This document shows positions 19,729 to 27,760 of a stretch of 64,000 nt of DNA, in pieces. Source of the DNA: Haemophilus influenzae (GTDB taxonomy: Bacteria; Pseudomonadota; Gammaproteobacteria; Enterobacterales; Pasteurellaceae); assembly GCF_900475755.1 (NCBI RefSeq), contig NZ_LS483411.1, forward strand, positions 1,426,001 through 1,490,000. Reading direction: 5' to 3'. The translations under genes were made by a program, and so were the position numbers. The notes under the pieces are model-generated. The model made no database searches. It worked only from the letters and a program-made list of their open reading frames with translations, and was not told the origin of the DNA. Positions within the stretch are counted from its first letter, which is position 1, and each line of letters starts with the position of its first letter.

Positions 19729-19745
19729 CACTCCCCCCCATTCAT

Positions 19746-20009
19746 TTATTTACGGAACCACCGTGTAACGCATTGGAAAATGCTTTGTTCACGTTTCCAC
19801 TGTGCTTTTTCAAGTAATGCAATGCGATCGCTTAATGATTCATTCAGCAAAACTTGCTGGGCATTCACACCTGCTTGGTGCGAAATAGCTCGTTGTAAAA
19901 GTAAAATATGGCGCGTTTGTTCATTCAATTTTTGTTGCAACTGCCACACATTCACACGGCTATGAGGCGTGTTTTTTTCTTTGCTGTACACATATTTTTT
20001 TCTTGTCAT
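19746..20009 (-). CDS. hypothetical coiled-coil element protein
   Basis: 87 residues, basic at both ends. A glutamine- and leucine-rich central helix (VNVWQLQQKLNEQTRHILLL) suggests a coiled coil. AGGAG lies nine bases before the ATG. It follows the Ogr-like gene by about 90 bp. No family recognised. Confidence 0.5.
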   Translation of the reverse strand: MTRKKYVYSKEKNTPHSRVNVWQLQQKLNEQTRHILLLQRAISHQAGVNAQQVLLNESLSDRIALLEKAQWKREQSIFQCVTRWFRK

Positions 20010-20100
20010 TTGCTCAAACTCCTAAATTTTGGTTGCAAAAATCCTGTCGAATGAATTTCTTCAAACGACGGCGGTTAAATTACTGTTGGAAAATTAAGAA

Positions 20101-20358
20101 TTAACCCGTAGGGATTTCGACTTGGCGAGTATCCGTTTCGTCTAACGGCTTACTGCCTAACATTGCTTGCTGATTGGTTTCAAAGCTTGCTGTTTCGACT
20201 TCTACAATCTCACTAATCACTTTAAAGCGACATTCACGACATCCACTACAATAACCAAATGAACGCGTGCTTAACTTAGATAACCGTTCAGAGGTGCGAA
20301 CAAAAACATTTTCAGAACCGCACTTCGGACATTTAACATGAACTTTCACTTTCACCAC
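20101..20358 (-). CDS. Ogr/Delta-like zinc-finger transcription activator
   Basis: 85 residues. Cysteines in CPKCGS (10, 13) and in YCSGCRECRF (37, 40, 43), with the conserved RTSERLS between, closely follow the Ogr/Delta pattern (CPKC, then RTS, then a second cysteine cluster and an aromatic). In P2 and P4 these proteins activate late promoters. The start is a GTG with AAAAGG upstream. No late genes are visible in this element, so any target would be elsewhere or lost. Confidence 0.72.
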   Translation of the reverse strand: MVKVKVHVKCPKCGSENVFVRTSERLSKLSTRSFGYCSGCRECRFKVISEIVEVETASFETNQQAMLGSKPLDETDTRQVEIPTG

Positions 20359-20402
20359 CTTTTGTTATACTCAACTCCATCTTGATTAAACGGAGCTATT
20401 CT

Positions 20403-20681
20403 ATGTATTCAACTTACCCTAAATTTTCTTTACCAAAATTCGATCGGCATATTTCCGCATTTATTGATACCTTTGAAATAGATACCGATGCTTGCCCACG
20501 GTTTGATAAAGAATTTGTTGTTGGCATTCAATGCCGCGGATTTATTTACCGACATATTCATTGTCAAAATATTGCTGAGCTTGACGCATTGGCAAATTAT
20601 CTTGACTACTGTGGCGATTTTCGTCAGGAACTTCCGCCGAAAGGCGTAGATCGACTCTGGGTTCTTTTGGACGAAAGGTAA
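20403..20681 (+). CDS. hypothetical element protein
   Basis: 92 residues beginning MYSTYPKFSLPKFDRHISAF; the ATG has GGAG seven bases upstream. It diverges from the Ogr-like gene across 44 bp. The last 140 bp run opposite to the 3' half of the next minus-strand gene; both frames look protein-like. No family recognised. Confidence 0.5.
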   Translation: MYSTYPKFSLPKFDRHISAFIDTFEIDTDACPRFDKEFVVGIQCRGFIYRHIHCQNIAELDALANYLDYCGDFRQELPPKGVDRLWVLLDER

Positions 20682-20898
20682 AAGAGCGAGAAAGTTTAAT
20701 ATTGCCGTCATTTACCACACCTTGCTCAAGGGCAAGGTTCATCCATTCTTCTAATTTTTCCATTGAATAGCGTTCACGAAAGCCGTCTTGGCTTTCCAGC
20801 CATAAGGAATATTCGCCATATTGATTTTGCAACAACAAAAAACGCCCTTTGCCTAAGGTTTCCCATTCTGTTCCGCCAGTATTATTTTTTTCACTCAT
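20542..20898 (-). CDS. hypothetical element protein
   Basis: 118 residues from the ATG at 20898 (AAGG upstream). The N-terminal half has KGRFLLLQNQYGEYSLWLES; the C-terminal half is charged (FTFRPKEPRVDLRLSAEVPD). It overlaps a plus-strand gene by 140 bp tail to tail. No family recognised. Confidence 0.5.
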   Translation of the reverse strand: MSEKNNTGGTEWETLGKGRFLLLQNQYGEYSLWLESQDGFRERYSMEKLEEWMNLALEQGVVNDGNIKLSRSFTFRPKEPRVDLRLSAEVPDENRHSSQDNLPMRQAQQYFDNEYVGK

Positions 20899-21023
20899 AC
20901 ACACCTTCTTTTTTGTTCTACGCTCTCCACATTCCCCAATATGGATTGCACAGTTATTAAAATTAAAAGATAATCAACACCATAAACCACGACACCATTG
21001 AAAATAACGCCACGAGGTATGCC

Positions 21024-21119
21024 ATGCTGACTCGATTTTTACGATTTCTCATATTTATCCTTAACTGGTCTATTGTTGCTGGAATCGTTTGGATTAATGT
21101 CATCTTACTGACTGATTAA
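21024..21119 (+). CDS. small membrane peptide
   Basis: 31 residues, MLTRFLRFLIFILNWSIVAG and onward, one hydrophobic helix. GAGG lies six bases before the ATG. Its 3' end overlaps the convergent ribbon-helix-helix gene by 4 bp. It could be a small prophage membrane peptide; function unknown. Confidence 0.4.
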   Translation: MLTRFLRFLIFILNWSIVAGIVWINVILLTD

Positions 21120-21271
21120 TTAATACATTCTTCCAATTTCAAACGAATAAAATCATTCAATTCCCGTTTATCCGCTTGAGCCATTTCTTGTAACTTTTCT
21201 TTAAAACTTGCCGTCACACGAAATGCAATAATTTCAGATTTTAGTTCGCGTTTTTTTTCTGTTTTCGCCAT
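21116..21271 (-). CDS. ribbon-helix-helix DNA-binding protein
   Basis: 51 residues. After a lysine-rich start come the beta strand KSEIIAFRVTASFKEKLQEM and a second helix (KRELNDFIRLKLEE), the Arc/CopG fold. An AAGG ribosome site lies upstream. It is a likely small repressor controlling the element's early genes, and lies about 520 bp from the dyad-rich region before the repressor gene. Confidence 0.68.
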   Translation of the reverse strand: MAKTEKKRELKSEIIAFRVTASFKEKLQEMAQADKRELNDFIRLKLEECIN

Positions 21272-21316
21272 ACCCTTTTCCTTGTTGTTGTTTTTGTTTA
21301 CTTTGTTATACTTCTA

Positions 21317-21514
21317 CTATCTAAAAAATTGGAATGCACAGAACGTTCCTATTACAGCGCAGATAAAACATAAAACTGGTAAATGGTTATGGTGATCATG
21401 GTATTGCTGTCCCAGTTCGTCTATTCTTTGCTTGGTTTGTTTTTCCTGTTCTTTCAAGGTTTGTTCAAGTTCTAATATGCGAACCCATAATTGTTCATCC
21501 ACTTTTTTTGCCAT
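21317..21514 (-). CDS. coiled-coil membrane-anchored small protein
   Basis: 65 residues. A charged N-terminal coiled coil (VRILELEQTLKEQEKQTKQR) precedes a C-terminal hydrophobic helix (LPVLCFICAVIGTFCAFQFF). It diverges from the plus-strand gene at 21550 across only 35 bp. No family recognised. Confidence 0.5.
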   Translation of the reverse strand: MAKKVDEQLWVRILELEQTLKEQEKQTKQRIDELGQQYHDHHNHLPVLCFICAVIGTFCAFQFFR

Positions 21515-21549
21515 AAAGCACTCCCATGTTTAAAAAATAAGGAACTCCC

Positions 21550-21792
21550 ATGACTGACGAAACACTAGTTATCCCCATTGACGTTGATTCACCGCTCAAC
21601 ATCACTTTCCATGCCGAGACAGGAGAAATGACGGTGGAATATTTTCAGTTTGTTTCAGGTGCGCCACAGGCGAAGATGACTTTTCGCTATACACCGCAGG
21701 CAACACAAGAAATGCTGCGGGCGCTTGCGATTTTCCAAGAGAAACTCGGTACAACATTTTTAACGCAAGCCACGCCACATAACGTGCAATAG
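21550..21792 (+). CDS. hypothetical element protein
   Basis: 80 residues beginning MTDETLVIPIDVDSPLNITF; AAGGAA lies upstream of the ATG. Predominantly beta in the first half, helical in the second (QATQEMLRALAIFQEKLGTT). No signal peptide or membrane segment. It precedes the operator-like region of the repressor gene. No family recognised. Confidence 0.6.
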   Translation: MTDETLVIPIDVDSPLNITFHAETGEMTVEYFQFVSGAPQAKMTFRYTPQATQEMLRALAIFQEKLGTTFLTQATPHNVQ

Positions 21793-21793
21793 A

Positions 21794-21894
21794 TTGTTTA
21801 CATTGAGAAAGCATTGCCTTTTGTGTTTGTTTACATTGTTTGAGATATCATAACTAAATCTTTTTTAAATCAATATGTGATTTAAAAAAGATTT
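21794..21894. promoter_or_regulatory. operator-like direct repeats and a 17-bp perfect dyad
   Basis: TTGTTTACATTG occurs twice in direct orientation (21794-21805 and 21827-21838), 33 bp apart, about three helical turns. A perfect 17-bp inverted repeat AAATCTTTTTTAAATCA / TGATTTAAAAAAGATTT (21856-21872, 21878-21894) ends 25 bp before the repressor start. Likely operators for the element's immunity switch; the dyad could also terminate transcription from the left. Confidence 0.55.
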
Positions 21895-21919
21895 AAAAAA
21901 TCTTATGAGGAAATCAAAA

Positions 21920-22583
21920 ATGAAAGAATGGTACTCGGCATAAGAGTTAGAAGGGCTAGATGGATTGCCTGCTCAAGCAACAAATATCACTCGCAAGGCA
22001 AAAAATGAAAATTGGAAAATGCGCGAAGCCAAAGGTATAAAAGGCGGTGCGTTTGAATATCATATAAGTTCATTTCCTGATGTAACGAAAAATGCATTGG
22101 GCTTTACTGACGACACGGTGTGCGTCGTTAATCTGCATGAACCTTTGGCAAAAAAACACTATCCGAGTAGAAATTTTGGATATTGAAGCCAGTGCAGGAA
22201 ATGGCACGTTTTTAACCCGTACAGAACAGGGCTTATTGGCGCAAGAGTTCGACTTGGATTTCTTCCGTCGCCAATTTGGGCGCACCGATGCTAAAAATTT
22301 AAAAATTATTGCGGTGAAAGGCGATAGCATGGCGCCGACATTAGAAAACGGCGATTTACTTTATGTCGATGTATCAGAAAATTATTTCAGTGCCGATGGG
22401 CTTTATGTGTTCACGTTTGATGATCACACATTCATTAAACGCTTGCAAAAACGTGGCCGTGAAATGTGGGCGATTTCTAATAATAAAGAAGAGTATAAAG
22501 AGTGGGAGATAAAACAGGATGATCCTGTCTATATTCACGAACGCGTGGTGTTTAGTTTGCCGATGAAGATGAAGAAGTGGTGA
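21920..22583 (+). pseudogene. Mu-HTH/S24 phage repressor, stop plus frameshift
   Basis: From the ATG at 21920 the frame reads MKEWYSA then TAA at 21941-21943 (probably lysine AAA in the ancestor), then ELEGLDGLPAQATNITRKAK, a Mu-type winged DNA-binding domain. In the A7 run near 22148-22155 the frame shifts; the next frame carries the S24/LexA-like self-cleavage domain, with KGDSMAPTLENGDLLYVD and KRLQKRGREMWAISNN. Both lesions would inactivate a single CI-like repressor of roughly 220 residues. Confidence 0.83.
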
Positions 22584-22587
22584 TAAA

Positions 22588-22767
22588 ATGACGGGATTTC
22601 TAGCATTTTTAGTTTTTGTAGCAGCGACTTACGGCTTTTATTATATTTTCCGCCTAAAAGCCGAATGAACTCGATTGGCTTCAGCGCCTCCTGCGGTGAT
22701 TCTTGGTTGGTTAGCCACGGGGTTGTTTTATGCCTTAGCCACAACAGAGCATTATTTTAGGGGCTGA
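22588..22767 (+). pseudogene. small membrane protein, in-frame stop and IS truncation
   Basis: MTGFLAFLVFVAATYGFYYI and a short tail end at TGA 22666-22668, but the same frame continues with RLASAPPAVILGWLATGLFY into the left end of the IS element, where the next stop lies. The continuing hydrophobic frame suggests a two-helix protein cut by a stop and then by IS insertion. The first 26 codons could still be expressed alone. Confidence 0.35.
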
Positions 22768-23429
22768 CGTAGATTAGCAAGTGTGCTAGTCTATAAAAAT
22801 AAATATAACTCATTGTAAATTAAAGAAATTTATACAAATAAGCTCCTTGAGTTTTTTGTATTAGAAATTACAGCCTGAGCAGCGGCTGATTTACTCGGTA
22901 TCCAAGCCAATTCAGCGATTTTGTTTTACCGAAAAATTCGTGAAGTCATTAGCTATCATTTAGCCCTTGAAGCCGATGAGGTTGTTGATGGTCAAATTGA
23001 GCTTGATGAAAGCTATTTTGGCGGTCATCGTAAAGGAAAACGAGGTCGAGGCACAGCAGGAAAAATTGCCGTATTTGGTTTGTTAAAACGACAAGGAAAA
23101 GTATTTACGGTAGTGGTAGAAAATACCAAAACAGAGACATTAATGCCTGTTATTGTGAGGAAAATCAAGCCTGACAACTGGGTTTATACCGATACTTATC
23201 GAAACTATGATGCCCTTGATGTGAGCAAATTTCACCACGAACGAATCAATCATTCCGAACTATTTGCGGTGAAACAAAACCACATAAATGGAATAGAAAA
23301 TTTCTGGAGTCAGGCGAAGAGAATCCTCCGAAAATATAATAGCATCGACCAAAAAACTTTCCTTTATTCTTGAAGGAATGTGAATTTCGGTTTAACTTTG
23401 GATCACCAAAAGAATAACTTAAAACATTG
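22760..23429 (+). mobile_element. IS1016-type element copy 1, defective and 3'-truncated
   Basis: The left end GGGGCTGACGTAGATTAGC is identical to that of copy 2 at 33257, and the body is nearly identical. The transposase (ISXO2-like DDE domain, DGQIELDESYFGG) has at least three lesions relative to copy 2: one fewer A near 22836, a TGA at 22876-22878 where copy 2 has CAA, and a missing base near 23350. The right inverted repeat is absent: identity ends about 23429, where the aquaporin gene begins. The element is therefore non-autonomous. Confidence 0.9.
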
Positions 23430-24130
23430 CTTTGCATAACCAAGCAGCTAACATTGCGCCAATTACAGACCTCAAGACAGGAACCCAAGCGTAATCGAAA
23501 TTGGAACTACCTTTATTTTTAATTGGCATGATAGCGTGAACAAGACGCGGCATAAAATCACGTGTTGGGTTGATTGCATAACTTGTTAATCCACCAAAGG
23601 ACATAACACCACCAGCTACTCCCGTAAAAACAAAGAACATTGCAACACCATTAGTAGGTTGTTGATGATTTAGTGCGAATAAAATAAATAACAATGAAAA
23701 TGTGGTGACAATTTCAGAAAGTAAATTGCGTAAGTTATTAGAGTTTGTTGCAATAGTGGTAAAAGAACCTAATTGACAATTTTGATTGTCTTCTTCATCT
23801 AAATGATCTTTAAATAATAGCCATACAATCAGAGCACCAATAAACGCACCGATACATTGAGCAATAATATAGACTAACACAAGTTCTGTTGGAAATTTAC
23901 CTACCGCCCAAAAATCAATAGTAACAGCAGGATTTACATGATCACCGGTGAGTGGTCCAAAAATAACAGCAATGGACACCATTGATAACCCCAACCACAA
24001 GCGGCAAGTAAACCACCGCTCCCATACATTCCTGATTTTTTAAGGAAATATTGGCACAAACGCCAAGTCCTAACACCATAAAAAATGCTGTTCCCACAAG
24101 TTCACCAAGATAAAGGTTGATATTTTCCAT
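23419..24130 (-). pseudogene. aquaporin/glycerol facilitator (MIP) gene, frameshifted
   Basis: The start MENINLYLGELVGTAFFMVL is MIP-like, but after KNQECMGAVV the frame is lost and resumes elsewhere near 24000 as LSMVSIAVIFGPLTGDHVNP, with the first NPA (NPAVTI). The second half has INPTRDFMPRLVHAI, where the second NPA box reads NPT. Probably two indels lie in 24000-24050. The 3' end runs into IS1016 copy 1, so the last residues come from the junction. It belongs at the end of the tetronate cluster (HI1017 in Rd, from memory). Confidence 0.78.
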
Positions 24131-24157
24131 AATCTTCATTCCTATCTAGATATAAAA

Positions 24158-24183
24158 GAGTGCTAGAGATAACCCTAGCACTC
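24158..24183. terminator. terminator between cyclase and aquaporin genes
   Basis: GAGTGCTAG and CTAGCACTC form a 9-bp stem with an 8-base loop; the minus-strand transcript continues TTTTATA. It lies 3 bp after the cyclase stop and probably ends the tetronate operon transcript. Confidence 0.75.
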
Positions 24184-24185
24184 CA

Positions 24186-24875
24186 TCATTTATTCAATTT
24201 CAGCAATACAAGTTGGCTTGAATCTAGCCCGACAATGCGTAATGGCGCATTGATAAATTGCTTAATTTTGGCCCCTTTAGGAAGTTCAGAAAGATGCATA
24301 TCTTCAATCACTGTGGTAAAACGCCCACTGTGATAACCTAAGATCGCTTGGTGATAATTTTTCGGATTTTCTGTATCAGGAACACGAGAAGAAGGCGAAC
24401 CAAGTGCAAGGAAATCAATACCTACTCCTTTTAAATTAGGATAGTTATCGGATAAATATTTTCCCGCACTCGTCGCAATATATGGTCCTTCATTTTGATA
24501 AATTAACGGATTCTCAGTTCTGTATTTCTCAAACCCTGTGCGTAAGAAAGCAAAGGATACTTGCGCTAAAATATCCGCATAAGGCTCTAAATCTTCTTTC
24601 GTAATCCCTTCCGCTTCGTCTTTTGGAACCTCAAGTAATACAACATCCTTATGGCAAAAATACTCAATTGGCAATTCATTGATACTTAAACCATCTTTTA
24701 CAAAGTAGCGTGCCGCATCCATATGTGTACCGCAATGATTTGGTATTTTAGAGATAAAACTGCTAAATGGTGTTATCTCATTTATATCAGTACAACGTAT
24801 TACTTCAACGACAGGTTCGTCAGGTCAATCTAAATCATTTGGATCTAATGGGTGTGATAAATATATAAACATCAT
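24186..24875 (-). pseudogene. metal-dependent cyclase/hydrolase (kynurenine formamidase family), nonsense codon
   Basis: Translation from ATG 24875 (AAGGA upstream) gives MMFIYLSHPLDPNDLD then TGA at 24827-24825, likely a former TGG, then PDEPVVEVIRCTDINEITPF without frameshift. The cyclase-family metal motif HCGTHMDAARYF follows and the rest is intact to the stop. An internal ATG could restart translation just at the motif, but it would lack the N-terminal strand. It follows the esterase gene by 8 bp in the tetronate operon. Confidence 0.82.
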
Positions 24876-24883
24876 TGATTTCC

Positions 24884-26227
24884 TTATCTACGTTTTTGGT
24901 GTAATAACCATTGTATCACTTCAGGGCTGTTAAATACCGCATCCCATGTATTATGCGCATTATCATTTGCAATACCATTGTCACCCACTTTTTCTGTAGT
25001 AAATTCAGTATATTTGACATTTGGTGCATGAAGCTCTTTCAGGATGTTTACGTTAATTCGTGAGCCTTCAACTGGAGAGATTTTATCTTCTTTGCTGTGG
25101 AAGAACCACATAGGGATATCCTTAATGGAAGAAAGATTTTCTTTTGTTGCATTACCATCGACCCATTCATACGTATAAGCTTCACGCCCACTCATTAATA
25201 ATGCACCAGCAAAAAAGTGCGGTCGAGTTAATAAGAGTTTTACTGCACCTTCAGAACCACGAGATAATCCCACTAAATAAATACGTGTTTTATCAATTTG
25301 TGGATATTGCATTAAAGTTTCATCAATTATTTTTAATACAAGATCTCGACGGTTTTCCGTTTGCCAATGGATACCACCTTGATGCCCTTTTGTAATATCA
25401 TCAAAAGGATCAAAAACACTTTGATATTGCGGTGCTAACACGACACCTTCTTCATATTGTAAGGTTGAAATAGCGCCCTTACTTGAAAGCAAATGTGCTA
25501 TATTATCTGACCCTACTTGCCCTGAACCATGAAGAAAAATGGTTAAAGGATAAGTTTTTTCTGTTTCAAAATGTGGTGTAAAAATTCTGTAATTTAGAAA
25601 ATTAGCTTTATCTTTCAAATAAACACTTTTCACTGCAAATTGATCAAGCCAAGGTGTTTTAACATGCTCAAAAATAGCAGGTTGCATTAGCTGGATTTTA
25701 TCTAAGGTTTTACCATTAGTCAGTTTCAAATACCCAATTTGATTAATTTGATAAATTAACTTTTCACCATAATATTGAGGGACTTTGTTGATTTGTTTTT
25801 TCTCAATCACAATCACATTACCATCTTTATCTCTTCCTTTGAATTGCATAGATTGATTATTTTCAGTCTTAAGGCTATAAAGATCGGCATTCTTGTCTTG
25901 ATTATCTAATTCAATAATGACAAATTTACCTATTTTAGGTTGAGCAGATAATGTTGGTTCATTATTTACATAAGCACGTAAAATAGTACGTGGTATAAAT
26001 TCTTCTCCATTAAGTGCGGTAGAAATTTGATAAGTTTTTCGAAGATCAGAACCTGAAAGTATATTATCTTCATATTCTAATGCTACAGCATTAACCTTTT
26101 GACCTTGTGCGGTGATTTCAGCTAAAAGTGTTACTTGAATTGGTTTTATATTTTTAAAAACCTTATCTTGAGCCAAAACATGAAATGCTGCTAGAAGAGA
26201 AAGTAGAATGCATATTTTTTTTAACAT
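24884..26227 (-). CDS. exported alpha/beta hydrolase (esterase/S9-like)
   Basis: About 447 residues from ATG 26227 (GGAG six bases upstream; ATG 26230 is also possible). A signal peptide, MLKKICILLSLLAAFHVLAQ, targets it out of the cytoplasm. The N-terminal 200 residues are beta-rich, like the Ig-like domain of some esterases; the hydrolase domain has the oxyanion region TIFLHGSGQVGSDN, the nucleophile motif YLVGLSRGSEGAV, and a late histidine in NDNAHNTWDAVF. Substrate unknown. It lies downstream of gntP, so it may release a substrate for the pathway. Confidence 0.75.
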   Translation of the reverse strand: MLKKICILLSLLAAFHVLAQDKVFKNIKPIQVTLLAEITAQGQKVNAVALEYEDNILSGSDLRKTYQISTALNGEEFIPRTILRAYVNNEPTLSAQPKIGKFVIIELDNQDKNADLYSLKTENNQSMQFKGRDKDGNVIVIEKKQINKVPQYYGEKLIYQINQIGYLKLTNGKTLDKIQLMQPAIFEHVKTPWLDQFAVKSVYLKDKANFLNYRIFTPHFETEKTYPLTIFLHGSGQVGSDNIAHLLSSKGAISTLQYEEGVVLAPQYQSVFDPFDDITKGHQGGIHWQTENRRDLVLKIIDETLMQYPQIDKTRIYLVGLSRGSEGAVKLLLTRPHFFAGALLMSGREAYTYEWVDGNATKENLSSIKDIPMWFFHSKEDKISPVEGSRINVNILKELHAPNVKYTEFTTEKVGDNGIANDNAHNTWDAVFNSPEVIQWLLHQKRR

Positions 26228-26247
26228 CATATTCTCCTTAAAATGAA

Positions 26248-26275
26248 ATCCCCATAATATTTTTATCATGGGGAT
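26248..26275. terminator. hairpin between gntP and the esterase gene
   Basis: ATCCCCAT and ATGGGGAT pair as an 8-bp stem with a 12-base loop, 11 bp after the gntP stop. The minus-strand tail is TTCATTTT rather than a pure T-run, so termination is probably partial and may lower esterase expression. Confidence 0.45.
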
Positions 26276-26285
26276 ATTTTCTGGC

Positions 26286-27752
26286 TTAGAGATTTTTATT
26301 CTGAAGTTTGATATAGAATAAAATGCTAGCTAACATGACAATAGGGAAAAGTAGATCAAATACAGAGCCATCGTTGCCAAAAATCAAGTTAGCAAGAATT
26401 ACTGAAATACCACCAATCCCCCAAGCAATCGTGGTTGGTACAGACCAAACGACCATTTGTTTTTTCACATCATTAATTCCCATCATACGGTTAACCACCC
26501 AGAATAAACTATCATTGAAATAACCAAAGAAAAGCGATCCCATGGTAGCAGCTTGAGCGGCTAATAGCATATTGACACCGGGTATTTGCGCAAGGATTGG
26601 GGCTGAAATTGAAGCAGCTGTAATCATTGCAACCGTACCTGAACCTTGAATAAAACGCACTAAAGTCGATACGATAAATGGAATTAAAATTGGTGAAATA
26701 GGTAAGTTTGCGATCTGTTCTGCTAATTGTTTTCCAGCACCACTATCGCGTAATACCGCACCTAATGCACCACCCGCACCTGTTACTAATAAGATAATAC
26801 CAGCTGTTTTAACACCTTCTTCAAGATGAAGTGCAGTCGTATTTTTATCGGCTTTTGGTAATAATGTGTAAACAGAAATTAATACGCTTAATGCTAAAGC
26901 AATAACAGGGTGACCAAGGAATGAAACGATTTGATAAGGTATACTTGTCAATGCTTCAGGTACATCTTTAACGAATAAATGTACAACTGCTTTAATAAAG
27001 ATTAATATTATTGGTAATACAATTGGTAGTAAAGAAAGCCCTAAACTAGGAAGTTCTTTTTTCTCACGACTTTCAATATAACTATCATATTTTTGTTTTA
27101 ATTCTTCTTCCGTGAACACTTCTTGATTAAAGTTAGGGTATTTTTTATCTAACCATTTAGCATACAGAACTATTCCTACAACAGGCAAGACAGCCATACA
27201 CACTCCAGTGAGTAACATTGCACCAATATCTACACCAAATAACCCAGCTACTCCCAATGGACCTGGTGTTGGTGGAACGGTGTGGTGTGTCACAACCAAG
27301 CCACCAGCCAAAGCAACGCCTAGAGTTAATAATGAGCGTTTACCATTTTTTGCGAGAGCTTTTGCTACTGGATAAAGGATAACAAATGCAGAATCTACGA
27401 AAATTGGAATACTCACTACGTAACCTGTAATGGCTAATGCCCATTCTTCTTTTTTCTGACCTAGCATTTTGATAAAACTATATGCCATTTTTTCTGCCGC
27501 ACCAGAAACTTCTAAGACGCTACCCATCATTACACCAAGTCCGATAACAATCCCAATACTACCTAGTGTGCCACCAAATCCTTTTGTGATGGAATTTAAG
27601 GTTTCATCAGCTGACATACCACCTACTAAACCTGCAATTGAAGCTGCAATTAGCATTGCGATGAAAGCATGAACTCGCGTTCTTAAGACGAGAAAAACGA
27701 GAACAAATACAGCGATTAATAATCCAATAATTGGAATAGGTAAGCCAAACAT
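26286..27752 (-). CDS. gntP: GntP-family permease
   Basis: Gluconate/sugar-acid:H+ symporter family, 488 residues with about 12-14 membrane helices. Typical segments are VSIPIFVDSAFVILYPVAKA near 115 and VRFIQGSGTVAMITAASISA near 365. In this cluster the expected cargo is L-threonate, D-erythronate or a related tetronate, inferred from neighbours rather than from sequence. GGAGG lies before the ATG. It lies 8 bp after the denD stop, so it is co-transcribed. Confidence 0.9.
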   Translation of the reverse strand: MFGLPIPIIGLLIAVFVLVFLVLRTRVHAFIAMLIAASIAGLVGGMSADETLNSITKGFGGTLGSIGIVIGLGVMMGSVLEVSGAAEKMAYSFIKMLGQKKEEWALAITGYVVSIPIFVDSAFVILYPVAKALAKNGKRSLLTLGVALAGGLVVTHHTVPPTPGPLGVAGLFGVDIGAMLLTGVCMAVLPVVGIVLYAKWLDKKYPNFNQEVFTEEELKQKYDSYIESREKKELPSLGLSLLPIVLPIILIFIKAVVHLFVKDVPEALTSIPYQIVSFLGHPVIALALSVLISVYTLLPKADKNTTALHLEEGVKTAGIILLVTGAGGALGAVLRDSGAGKQLAEQIANLPISPILIPFIVSTLVRFIQGSGTVAMITAASISAPILAQIPGVNMLLAAQAATMGSLFFGYFNDSLFWVVNRMMGINDVKKQMVVWSVPTTIAWGIGGISVILANLIFGNDGSVFDLLFPIVMLASILFYIKLQNKNL

Positions 27753-27760
27753 AGTGCCTC

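Noticed and set aside
19733..19739. C7/G7 run as a phase-variation tract
   Set aside because: Only seven bases, located at a ribosome site in an unknown gene; too short to claim.
22600..22760. attR copy of the ssrA 3' end at the element's right border
   Set aside because: No copy of the CCCCAGCTCCACCA end or a good variant was seen; the border is occupied by IS1016.
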